This document shows, piece by piece, positions 45,754 through 54,272 of a stretch of DNA of 64,000 bases (the first letter of the stretch is position 1; each line of letters starts with the position of its first letter). The notes under the pieces are model-generated. The model saw nothing but the letters and a program-made list of their open reading frames with translations. It was not told where the DNA came from and searched no databases. Both the position numbers and the translations under genes were made by a program. The DNA lies in the NCBI RefSeq assembly GCF_000377665.1, contig NZ_KB898646.1, positions 62,001 to 126,000 on the forward strand, written 5' to 3'. The DNA is from Vreelandella zhanjiangensis DSM 21076. Its GTDB lineage: Bacteria; Pseudomonadota; Gammaproteobacteria; Pseudomonadales; Halomonadaceae.

Positions 45754-48700
45754 TCATTCTTGGCTATCACTATTCCTGTTCACAACACGATGAAACTTTC
45801 CACCCAGCACCAGCATGCAGGGGGTGAGCAGTAGGGTAAGGGCGGTCGCGAAAGTAAGCCCGCCAGCAATGGCGCTCGACATCTGGGTCCACCACTGCGC
45901 TGAAGGCGCATTAAACCCCAGCGACGGCGCGAACAGATTGACGTTCATTCCCAATACCATCGGCATCAGGCCGAGAACCGTCGTAATAGCGGTTAACAGC
46001 ACAGGGCGCAGGCGCAAGCAGCCAGCTTCCAACGCGGCTTCGCCGGGTGCCAATCCATCGCGGCGCAGCTCGTTGTAAGTATCGATCAATACGATGTTGT
46101 TGTTCACCACGATACCGGCCAGCGCGATGACCCCCATGCCCACCATGACGATGCCAAACGCCTGGCCCGTTATCAGTAGGCCTATCAGAATGCCCGCCGT
46201 CGAGAACACGATAGCCGAGAGCACCAGTATGGCTTGGTAGAAGCTGTTGAATTGGGTGACCAGTATCAGCGACATCAGCCCAATCGCTATAAAGAACGCG
46301 CTAATCAAGAATTGCATCGCTTCCAACTGGTCTTCCTGCTCGCCGGCAACGTTAACCATCAAACCATCCGGCAAGCGGTCTTGAGCTGCCTGAAATAGCG
46401 CGCTCAAACGTTCATCTGCCAGGTATCCAGGCGCCAGATCAGCGTCAACCGTAATCGCCCGGCGCCCGTCAATGCGGTTAAGCGTGCCCACTTTGGGCGC
46501 TGGAGTAATCTCGACAAAGTGAGAAATCGGCACCTGCCCGCGGGGGGTGTTAATCGTCATTCGGCCCAGTTGATCAAGCGAGCGCCAGCCTTCGGGCAAA
46601 CGAACCCGAATATCCACCTCATCGCTGACTTCAGGGGGGCGGTAGCTGGCCACCTGCAAGCCGGTCGTGAGTAGTTGCACGGCGCTACCAATGGTCGTGA
46701 TATCAGTACCCATGCGCGCGGCTGCTTCACGATCCACATTGATGCGCCACTCTACCCCTGGCAGGCTGCGGTTATCCTGAATCGCAACGAACCCTCCCAG
46801 CTCGCGCATGATGGCTTGCAACTGGTCGACTCCCGTATCGGCGACGCTAGGGTTCATTGCGCTCACTTCCAGCACAATTGGTTTGCCGCCCCCAGGGCCC
46901 ATTTCCTGCTCCTGAAAATCCAGGCGAATACCTGGTATGTCGCTTGCGCGTTCAGCCATGTCTGCCAATATTTCCCGTGAAGGTCGGCGCTCATACCACT
47001 CGATAAACTGGAACTGGAGCATACCGATCACATCGTTACCCATCTGCTCGTTGGGCGATGCAAATGAACGGGCGTAGAGCGCCTGTACTTCGCTCATGCC
47101 AGACAGTCGCGCTTCAACGCGCTGCACGATAGCGTCTGTTTCCTGGGCCGAGAAGTCGCCACGAGCACGCACCAACACCTGGGCGCTATCCGGCTCAACA
47201 TTGGGAAAGAAGTCCACGCCGTGGTTCAAGCGCCCATAAGCCGTGTAAATTAACGCCAGCAGCAGCACGGCAATCACCAATACCCAGCCTGGGCGGGCCA
47301 GCAGCCGGGAAAGTAGGCGCCGATAGCCGCGGCCCATTCGGGTGCTTTGATCAGGGCGGGCGCCTTCCTGAGTTGGCTCAGCCACAGTGCGGGTAAATAA
47401 CCGCCCAAGCGTGGGTAAGAAAATCAGCGCCATAGCCAGTGACGCCAATAAGCAAAGTATTACCGTCGCTGGCAGGTATTTCATGAACTGGCCGACCATG
47501 CCGGGCCAGAATAGAAGAGGCAAAAACACCGCAAGCGTTGTAGCAGTGGAAGCGATCACCGGCCAGCTCATGCGAGAGGCCGCGTTCAGCCACGCTTGGT
47601 GGGGCGATTGGCCCTCACGCAGATGACGATCCGCCAGCTCACTAACCACGATCGCGCCATCCACCAGCATGCCGGCTACTAAAATCAGGGCAAACAGCAC
47701 CACAATATTGAGCGTGAAGCCAAAGGCCCAGACCAGCAGAATGCCGGTCAAAAAAGCACCGGGGATAGTCAGGCCCACCAGAAGTGCCATGCGTAGGCCC
47801 ATTACGGCTACTACTACGATCAACACCAGCACGACAGCGGTCAGCACGTTATTAAGAAGCTCGGAAAGCATATCCTCGACGGTGATCGACTGATCGAGAA
47901 TAGTAGTCACGTTTAACTGCTCGGGCAGGAGGTCGCTTGCCTGATCCAGGGTGTCGCGCACGGCGGCAATGGTGGCAATAATATTGGCGCCTGCGCGTTT
48001 GGAAATTTCCAATACCACGGCCGGCTGGTCATCAATACGTGCAAAGCCTTCGGGGTCTTTAAAGGTAGGATGAATCCAGGCGACGTCGCCAAACGTCACG
48101 ACGCGATCCTCATCTACCTTTACCGGCATGCTCATAACGTCTTCAAGCGATTCGATAACGCCAGGCACCTTCAAGGCCATACGGCCCGCGCCGGTATCCA
48201 GGCTGCCTGCCGCCACCAGGCGGTTGTTGTTGGAGACCATGTTAAACAGTTCATTGAAATCGATGCCGTAGCTATCCAGCACCAGCGGGTCGACCACGAT
48301 CTCCAGAAGATCCTCCTGCTCACCGGCGATATCGACTTCCAGCACGTCGGCGATGCCTTCAATCTCTTCTTTCAACCGGCGCGCCACGGTAATCCGTTCG
48401 CGGGTGTCCAGTTGGCCAGAAAGGCCAATACTGAGTACCGGAAACTCCGAGACATTGACCTCCATGACACGTGGCTCATCTGCCTCCGAAGGCAGCTCGT
48501 TACGCGCGATATCGACCCGGTCGCGAACGTCGGAAAGCGCCATGTCAGGATCGAACCCAGGGTCGAACTCCAGCGAGATAGAGGCGTGGCCTTCGCTTGA
48601 CTGGGCCGTGAACTTGCGCAGTCCTTCAATACCCCGCAGCTCCTGCTCCATAGGGCGAATCAACAGGCGCTCGCCATCTTCAGGGCTAACGCCTTCCAAT

Positions 48701-48852
48701 GTCAGCGACACATAGATCAGCGGGATCGTGACATCGGGGTTGGCTTCCTTGGGAATGACCTGCCAGGCGACAACGCCAGCGAGTAGCAGGCTGACCAATA
48801 GGAACAGTGTGGTGCGCGTATGGTGAAGCGCGGCATCGATCAACTGGCGCAT
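45754..48852 (-). CDS. RND-family efflux transporter, inner-membrane permease (HAE1-like)
   Basis: 1032 residues with the AcrB/MexB-type plan: a first membrane helix, two large periplasmic loops, and helix groups at about 335-540 and 850-1020. N-terminal VIPKEANPDVTIPLIYVS and EEIEGIADV resemble HAE1 pumps. Proton-driven export of amphiphilic compounds is expected. Overlaps the adaptor gene by one base (TAATG). No outer-membrane TolC-like gene is beside it. Confidence 0.9.
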   Translation of the reverse strand: MRQLIDAALHHTRTTLFLLVSLLLAGVVAWQVIPKEANPDVTIPLIYVSLTLEGVSPEDGERLLIRPMEQELRGIEGLRKFTAQSSEGHASISLEFDPGFDPDMALSDVRDRVDIARNELPSEADEPRVMEVNVSEFPVLSIGLSGQLDTRERITVARRLKEEIEGIADVLEVDIAGEQEDLLEIVVDPLVLDSYGIDFNELFNMVSNNNRLVAAGSLDTGAGRMALKVPGVIESLEDVMSMPVKVDEDRVVTFGDVAWIHPTFKDPEGFARIDDQPAVVLEISKRAGANIIATIAAVRDTLDQASDLLPEQLNVTTILDQSITVEDMLSELLNNVLTAVVLVLIVVVAVMGLRMALLVGLTIPGAFLTGILLVWAFGFTLNIVVLFALILVAGMLVDGAIVVSELADRHLREGQSPHQAWLNAASRMSWPVIASTATTLAVFLPLLFWPGMVGQFMKYLPATVILCLLASLAMALIFLPTLGRLFTRTVAEPTQEGARPDQSTRMGRGYRRLLSRLLARPGWVLVIAVLLLALIYTAYGRLNHGVDFFPNVEPDSAQVLVRARGDFSAQETDAIVQRVEARLSGMSEVQALYARSFASPNEQMGNDVIGMLQFQFIEWYERRPSREILADMAERASDIPGIRLDFQEQEMGPGGGKPIVLEVSAMNPSVADTGVDQLQAIMRELGGFVAIQDNRSLPGVEWRINVDREAAARMGTDITTIGSAVQLLTTGLQVASYRPPEVSDEVDIRVRLPEGWRSLDQLGRMTINTPRGQVPISHFVEITPAPKVGTLNRIDGRRAITVDADLAPGYLADERLSALFQAAQDRLPDGLMVNVAGEQEDQLEAMQFLISAFFIAIGLMSLILVTQFNSFYQAILVLSAIVFSTAGILIGLLITGQAFGIVMVGMGVIALAGIVVNNNIVLIDTYNELRRDGLAPGEAALEAGCLRLRPVLLTAITTVLGLMPMVLGMNVNLFAPSLGFNAPSAQWWTQMSSAIAGGLTFATALTLLLTPCMLVLGGKFHRVVNRNSDSQE

Positions 48853-49937
48853 TAGCGGGCCTCGGATGCAGCGTCAACAGTAACCGGGTCGACGGCCTCG
48901 CCCGGATTAACCAGACCAGCACCCAGCGTAATCAGGCGAACCTGGTCGGGCAGGCCGCTGACATAGGCGCTTTCAATCGTCGCGCTAACCAACTCTACAG
49001 GTGTCTGAACCACTTTATTGTCAGTATTGATATGTTTGATAGTTAGCTGATTTTCATGATCCAGCGACAACAGAGCAGGGGAGAGCCGATGAACCGAACG
49101 TGGCGGCAGCGTAATGGTAAGTTCCGCGCTGCCGCCCGCCATAGGTAGCTGTAGAGGGTTCTCCAGCGTGGCCTCGATATAGAAGGTACGTGTCGACTCA
49201 TCGGCGCGGCGACTGATAAAGCTCAGCTCGCCCTCCAGGTGCGCACCGTTGAGAAGACGCGCGGTGACGGGCAGGCCAACACTAAGCTCCCCCACCTCCT
49301 GCTGAGATACCCAGGCCGCGCCGGTCAAACGGCTGTCATCCACCAGGCGGCCCCACTCTTCGCCGGGCTGTACAAGGTCGCCAAGCTCCACCTCGACACG
49401 ATCAAGTGTGCCGCTAAACGGGGCTTGTGGGCGTGAATCGGCCAGTTGCTTTTCAAGCTGAGCCACTTGCGCAGCACTTGCGCTTAACGAGGCTTGCAAG
49501 CGCAGTAGTTCCGGCTGGGAAATCAGCTGGCGCTGGCGCAAGCTCTGGGCACCGGAGTATTCCGCCTGGGCCAGTGATAGCTCGTCGCGCGCCTGCTGCA
49601 AACGCTCAGGTAGCGCATCGTTATCCAACACCAGCAGCGTATCGCCCGTTTCAACGGGGCTGCCCTGAGCAATGGGTTTTTCCACCACAAACCCGCCTAC
49701 GTTGGCGCGTAGCGTCACTTCACGATCGGCCGTCAACTGGCCTTGAATCAACTGCTGAGGAATGAACAGAGTACTGTTAAGCGAGGTGATTTCGACGCGC
49801 GGGCCGCTTACCTGCCCAGAGTTTTCTACTTCGGGAGGGGCTGGCTGGAAACGCTGAAAGTCGCCCAGCACTAACCAGACAACCAAACCGAGTACCAGCA
49901 GGCTGGCTAAGGCGTAAGAAGAAGAGAACTTGCGCAT
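48852..49937 (-). CDS. RND efflux periplasmic adaptor (membrane fusion protein)
   Basis: 361 residues. N-terminal membrane anchor (about 9-27), then the split lipoyl domain (VTLRANVGGFVVEKPIAQGSPVETGDTLLVLD) around an alpha-hairpin (about 105-160), and beta-barrel. Couples the permease to an outer-membrane channel. ATG at 49937 chosen because it starts the anchor directly; in-frame codons upstream to 50009 would add 24 residues. The ribosome site is weak. Confidence 0.88.
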   Translation of the reverse strand: MRKFSSSYALASLLVLGLVVWLVLGDFQRFQPAPPEVENSGQVSGPRVEITSLNSTLFIPQQLIQGQLTADREVTLRANVGGFVVEKPIAQGSPVETGDTLLVLDNDALPERLQQARDELSLAQAEYSGAQSLRQRQLISQPELLRLQASLSASAAQVAQLEKQLADSRPQAPFSGTLDRVEVELGDLVQPGEEWGRLVDDSRLTGAAWVSQQEVGELSVGLPVTARLLNGAHLEGELSFISRRADESTRTFYIEATLENPLQLPMAGGSAELTITLPPRSVHRLSPALLSLDHENQLTIKHINTDNKVVQTPVELVSATIESAYVSGLPDQVRLITLGAGLVNPGEAVDPVTVDAASEAR

Positions 49938-50160
49938 AATAAAGAGCCTGTATCCCTGGCAGCTGTGTTGAGTAACACATGAGAGAAGAAAAAAGGAGCT
50001 GCGATACAATAGCGCAACTCATGGCTGGCAGCGAGTGCCTGGCATAAGGCAGGAGGGAACTCATCGTATGTATGATTGAGTTTTTGCATAACTGAGCATA
50101 ACATCTTGGCATCTTGAGTTCTGTCGACCCATCCTAAGGCGAACCAACCAAGGAGCAATG

Positions 50161-51135
50161 ATGAAAGATCCCGTACGTATTGCGATTACCGGCGGTGCCG
50201 GCCAGATCAGCTACTCTTTAATTTTCCGCATCGCCGCTGGCGACATGCTGGGACCGGATCAGCCCGTCATTCTTCAACTGCTCGAAATTCCGCAGGCGAT
50301 GGATGCGCTGGGCGGCGTTGTAATGGAAGTCAATGACTGTGCCTTCCCGCTGGTGCAGGATATCGTTGCTACAGACGATCCGAACGTTGCGTTCAAAGAT
50401 GCTGACTTTGCGCTGTTAGTGGGTGCTCGTCCGCGTGGTCCGGGTATGGAGCGTAAAGATCTGCTGGAAGCGAACGCGGCAATCTTCTCTGTACAAGGTA
50501 AAGCGCTGAACGACCACGCCAGCCGTGACGTTAAAGTGCTGGTAGTGGGTAACCCTGCCAACACCAATGCGCTGATTGCATCTGCAAACGCGCCTGATCT
50601 TGATAAAGGCCAGTTCACGGCCATGACGCGCCTGGACCACAACCGCGCGCTGACGCAGCTGGCTCAGAAAACCGGTAAGCATGTTACTGACATTGAAAAC
50701 ATGATTATCTGGGGTAACCACAGCGCCACTCAGTACCCGGACATCGCGCAGTGCAAAGTTGACGGCAAAGCCGCCACAGACCTGGTCGAGCGTGACTGGT
50801 ACGAAAACGACTTTATCCCCACCGTTCAGCAGCGCGGTGCAGCGATTATCAAGGCTCGCGGTGCGTCTTCTGCAGCCTCTGCCGCTTCTTCCGCCATCGA
50901 TCACGTACGTGATTGGGCGCTGGGCACCGATGGTATCGTCAGCATGGCGATTCCGTCTGACGGTAGCTACGGCATCGAAGAAGGCATCATCTACTCCTAC
51001 CCGGTTCGTTGCCAGGGTGGTAAGTATGAAATCGTTCAAGGTTTCGAGCTTGACGAATTCAGCCAAGAGAAGATGAAAGCCACCGAGAAAGAACTGCGTG
51101 AAGAGCGCGCAGCCGTTGAGCACCTGCTCGGCTAA
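50161..51135 (+). CDS. mdh: Malate dehydrogenase
   Basis: 324 residues, cytosolic-type (group with MDH of Pseudomonas/Burkholderia-like bacteria). NAD-binding [12 protein letters not shown], catalytic RLDHNRAL and the [11 protein letters not shown] active-site His. Interconverts malate and oxaloacetate in the TCA cycle. Two adjacent ATGs; the second (50161) is better spaced from AGGAG. Highly biased codon use suggests strong expression. Confidence 0.96.
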   Translation: MKDPVRIAITGGAGQISYSLIFRIAAGDMLGPDQPVILQLLEIPQAMDALGGVVMEVNDCAFPLVQDIVATDDPNVAFKDADFALLVGARPRGPGMERKDLLEANAAIFSVQGKALNDHASRDVKVLVVGNPANTNALIASANAPDLDKGQFTAMTRLDHNRALTQLAQKTGKHVTDIENMIIWGNHSATQYPDIAQCKVDGKAATDLVERDWYENDFIPTVQQRGAAIIKARGASSAASAASSAIDHVRDWALGTDGIVSMAIPSDGSYGIEEGIIYSYPVRCQGGKYEIVQGFELDEFSQEKMKATEKELREERAAVEHLLG

Positions 51136-51164
51136 ACGCGTTTGCTGGCTCTGTCAGTGACTTC

Positions 51165-51196
51165 AAAACCCCGCAAGCTTGCTTGCGGGGTTTTTT
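51165..51196 (+). terminator. Rho-independent terminator of mdh
   Basis: AAAACCCCGCAAGC TT GCTTGCGGGGTTTT perfect stem followed by further Ts. Confidence 0.95.
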
Positions 51197-51211
51197 ATTG
51201 CCGAATCTTGA

Positions 51212-51300
51212 TGGGTGCCACGGCCGGGGCGTCTTAACAGCCGCCATCCGCGGGTGCCTCATTTGCTCGTGCCTCGCAAGATTCGTTACCACGCGCTACG
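51212..51300. repeat. Inverted-repeat-bounded element, copy D1 (left end missing)
   Basis: Carries the conserved right half (CCGCGGGTGCCTCATTTGCT, GCCTCGCAAG) and the intact end TTACCACGCGCTACG at 51286-51300. Confidence 0.75.
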
Positions 51301-51333
51301 GATTTATCGCCAAAACTTGGTGTGGTGCCAAGC

Positions 51334-51504
51334 CGTAGCGCGTGGTAAGTGCCAGCGCACCCGCGGGAGCAGCGCAGAGAGCGCTGCCGGGGTTGAGAAG
51401 GATACGGCGCAAAAGCATGCCTTGGGTGCCACGGCCAAGGCGGCTTGCCAGCCGCGGGTGCCTCATTTGCTCGTGTCTCGCAAGATTCGTTACCACGCGC
51501 TACG
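51334..51504. repeat. Inverted-repeat-bounded element, copy D2 (171 bp)
   Basis: Perfect 15 bp ends CGTAGCGCGTGGTAA (51334-51348) and TTACCACGCGCTACG (51490-51504), same orientation and same length as copy A. Confidence 0.88.
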
Positions 51505-51536
51505 AGCGCTTAAACTCTAACGTAACGCAATGAGCA

Positions 51537-51627
51537 TGTAGCGCGTGGTAAGCGCCAGCGCACCCGCAGCGGCGGCCCGGCGCGGAAGCAGCGCGGAGAG
51601 CGGTGCCGGGGCTAGGTGATGGTGTGC
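51537..51627. repeat. Inverted-repeat-bounded element, copy D3 (right end missing)
   Basis: Left end TGTAGCGCGTGGTAA at 51537-51551 and the adjoining GC-rich hairpin region with a small insertion; it ends just before the stop codon at 51630. Confidence 0.7.
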
Positions 51628-51629
51628 GA

Positions 51630-52778
51630 TTAGCCTTGGGCCAATATTTTAAGCCGGTCCCGGCCGTTGCGCTTGGCTTCGTAAAGCGCTTGATCGCTCT
51701 GCTCAAGCAGGGTGCTTAAATCCTTGGGCGGTTGGCTAAACAGGATAGCGCCAAGGCTAAGGGTTACCGGTTGAGGCGTGTTGAACGTTTTGGCAGCGGC
51801 TTCGTAAAAGCGGGCGCGCAGTTCGTTGCCAAAAGATTCAATCTGCTGGGCAGACGTGTCACTGAGTAAGAAGGCAAACTCATCGCCGCCCAGGCGCGCT
51901 TTCAAGGCTTCTGCGGGCAGAATTTGGCGGGCAAGGTCGCTCAGCGTCACCAGTAGATAATCGCCGGCGGCATGGCCGTGAAAATCATTGGCAAGTTTGA
52001 AGTGATCAATATCAATCAGCAGTAACGCACCCGGATGCGCTGCAGACACATTCGCCAGATGACGTCGAGTCCGCGCTTCGAAACCGCGACGGTTATAGAG
52101 TGATGTCAGTGGATCGCGTTCTGCCAGACGCTTAATCATACTTTCACGCCGGTAGCGTACCGTGCCTGTCATTGAAAGGGCGATCAGCAATATGGCCATC
52201 ACACCCTCAACCAGTGAAATTTGTATGATAACGCCACGGAAGACGGCCAGATCAATCAGGGTGCCGGGCATCAGCGTGACCGCCGCCTTGGCTATATAGA
52301 ACAGGCCATGAGCGAGCAGTGCATAGTGCAGTTGGCGAGTGCCGACATTTGCCATATCGGGCTCAAGTCTTAGCAGCGCACTAGCCCGGAGCGAGATGAA
52401 ACCCACCAATAGCGAATTGACGATCAGATAAAGCTTTGAGCTTTCTGGGCCTTCCGGCAGTAGTAGAAGCAAGCTCCACACCGCAGGCAGGCACCACCAA
52501 AGGCGGGATAGGCCCCCACCCACAAAGCGAACAACGCCTAATAAAAACAGCCAATGGGCGAGTACCAGTAGGCCGTTAGCAAACCAGATGCCGACTAGAA
52601 AATAGCCGTTAGCACGCAGTAAAGAAAGGCAGCAGCCAACGGTGATGGTGGCAAAGCCTGCCGACCAGCTGAGAAGTGAGCCATCGCGAGCGCTACGCCA
52701 CTCCAGGAGTAGATAGACCGCCGCCGCAGCGGCGATCGCAATGGTCAAGGTCAGTATGGTAGGTGGGTCGAACGCCAT
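51630..52778 (-). CDS. Membrane GGDEF diguanylate cyclase
   Basis: 382 residues. About six membrane segments in residues 1-205, then a GGDEF domain with intact catalytic motif RLGGDEF (GGDEF at about 297-301), DPLTSLYNRRGF and DIDHFKLANDFHGHAAGD. The inhibitory RxxD site five residues before the motif reads LPAE, so product inhibition at that site is not expected. It should make cyclic di-GMP in response to a membrane-sensed signal. The ribosome site is weak. Confidence 0.9.
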   Translation of the reverse strand: MAFDPPTILTLTIAIAAAAAVYLLLEWRSARDGSLLSWSAGFATITVGCCLSLLRANGYFLVGIWFANGLLVLAHWLFLLGVVRFVGGGLSRLWWCLPAVWSLLLLLPEGPESSKLYLIVNSLLVGFISLRASALLRLEPDMANVGTRQLHYALLAHGLFYIAKAAVTLMPGTLIDLAVFRGVIIQISLVEGVMAILLIALSMTGTVRYRRESMIKRLAERDPLTSLYNRRGFEARTRRHLANVSAAHPGALLLIDIDHFKLANDFHGHAAGDYLLVTLSDLARQILPAEALKARLGGDEFAFLLSDTSAQQIESFGNELRARFYEAAAKTFNTPQPVTLSLGAILFSQPPKDLSTLLEQSDQALYEAKRNGRDRLKILAQG

Positions 52779-52841
52779 GTTCAGATCTATTCACTTAATT
52801 AGCGGCAGCGGCTGAGACAGTGAGTGCTCAGTATTAAAGCA

Positions 52842-53498
52842 CTAATCCCGCAGGCTCATAATTCGCCATTGGCGCTCTTCAGCAACGCGACGAAGGGTTG
52901 CGTCCGGGTCAACGGCCACAGGATGGTCAACTTCTTCAAGCAGGGGAAGATCATTGTGCGAGTCGCTATAGAACCACGCGCCGTCAAGCGTAAAGTCCTT
53001 ATCTTCTAGCCATTCATGCAGCCGGGTAATCTTACCTTCCCGGTAGCTGGGAACGCCGGAGACGCGACCGGTATAACGGCCGTTTTCGACTTCCGGATTG
53101 ACCGCTATCAAATAATCAACGCCTAAACGCTCGGCAATCGGCGCGGTAATAAAGCGGTTGGTCGCGGTGATGATCAAAAGCGTATCGCCTTTAGTGCGGT
53201 GGCGAGCCAGCAGCTCTTCGGCTTTGGGTAAAATATGTGGCTCAATCTTACTGACCATGAACTGCTGGTGCCAGGCGGTTAGCTGTTCAGGGGTATTGTC
53301 GGCCAGAGGCTTCAGCGCCATTTCCAGAAACGCCGCCATATCCAGCGTGCCGGCATTGTAGTCGGCCATAAACCGTTCATTGGCTTCACGATAGGCAACC
53401 GGGTCCACCGCGCCTTGCTCAAGCAGGAACTCACCCCAGGCATGATCGCTGTCGGTGGATATCAGCGTATTATCCAGGTCGAAAATGGCCAGACTCAC
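52842..53498 (-). CDS. HAD-IB (SerB-like) phosphatase
   Basis: 218 residues. HAD motif I DLDNTLISTD, motif II ITATNR, motif III/IV SDSHNDLPLLE. Belongs to the HAD-IB group of phosphomonoesterases; substrate not known. It is divergent from rppH, an arrangement common in Pseudomonas relatives. Confidence 0.85.
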   Translation of the reverse strand: MSLAIFDLDNTLISTDSDHAWGEFLLEQGAVDPVAYREANERFMADYNAGTLDMAAFLEMALKPLADNTPEQLTAWHQQFMVSKIEPHILPKAEELLARHRTKGDTLLIITATNRFITAPIAERLGVDYLIAVNPEVENGRYTGRVSGVPSYREGKITRLHEWLEDKDFTLDGAWFYSDSHNDLPLLEEVDHPVAVDPDATLRRVAEERQWRIMSLRD

Positions 53499-53709
53499 GG
53501 CGCTCCCCTTATAGTCGATAGTCGTTGATTTATAGGTATGCGTTTTTATACGTATTAGCGGTAAAACAAAGGGGCGGATTATCGCAGAGTCGTTAGCCCT
53601 TTCCCACCAAAGTGGGCAAGCATTAACGACTTAGCGTTATATTGTATTGATACGCTTGTCGCCCTTGTGGAAAAATGAGGATAACTGAAAATTTAATAAG
53701 GTGACGTCC

Positions 53710-54204
53710 GTGATCGACGCTGACGGCTTTCGTCCCAATGTTGGCATCATTATTACCAACAGCCAGGGGCAACTGCTTTGGGCGCGTCGTGTAGGACAGA
53801 ATGCGTGGCAATTTCCCCAGGGGGGCATTAAAGCAAGCGAGACACCACAACAAGCCCTTTTTCGTGAGCTTTTTGAGGAGATCGGCCTGACCGCCGACGA
53901 CGTTGATATTGTTGCCTGCACCCGGGGTTGGCTACGCTACCGTCTGCCACGACGCATGATTCGCACACATTCGCGGCCAGTGTGTATTGGCCAGAAACAA
54001 AAGTGGTACTTGCTGAAGATTCGCTGCCAGGAAAATCAAATTTGTATGACGGCCACGCCCAAGCCGGAGTTTGATGGGTGGCGATGGGTGAGCTATTGGT
54101 ACCCGCTCGGGCAAGTGGTACCGTTCAAACGAGAGGTGTATCGACGCGCGCTAAGGGAGCTTTCTCCCCGGGTTCAGCGTTTGGCACAAAATGACGAAGG
54201 ATAA
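53710..54204 (+). CDS. rppH: RNA pyrophosphohydrolase RppH
   Basis: 164 residues. Removes pyrophosphate from mRNA 5' ends and so starts decay. Starts [16 protein letters not shown]; Nudix box [23 protein letters not shown] at 53710 gives the family start and has AAGGTG 6 nt upstream; a GTG three codons earlier overlaps that site. Followed by ptsP after a short gap, as in many gammaproteobacteria. Confidence 0.94.
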   Translation: MIDADGFRPNVGIIITNSQGQLLWARRVGQNAWQFPQGGIKASETPQQALFRELFEEIGLTADDVDIVACTRGWLRYRLPRRMIRTHSRPVCIGQKQKWYLLKIRCQENQICMTATPKPEFDGWRWVSYWYPLGQVVPFKREVYRRALRELSPRVQRLAQNDEG

Positions 54205-54272
54205 CGCGTGCTCCACGGTTTTGGATGAACCGTGAAAGTCTGTCGAAAAGATCCTCAGCGAGGCAAACAATA

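Noticed and set aside
50158..50160. First of two adjacent ATGs as mdh start
   Set aside because: It is only 2 nt from AGGAG; the second ATG at 50161 has normal spacing, though the difference is one residue.
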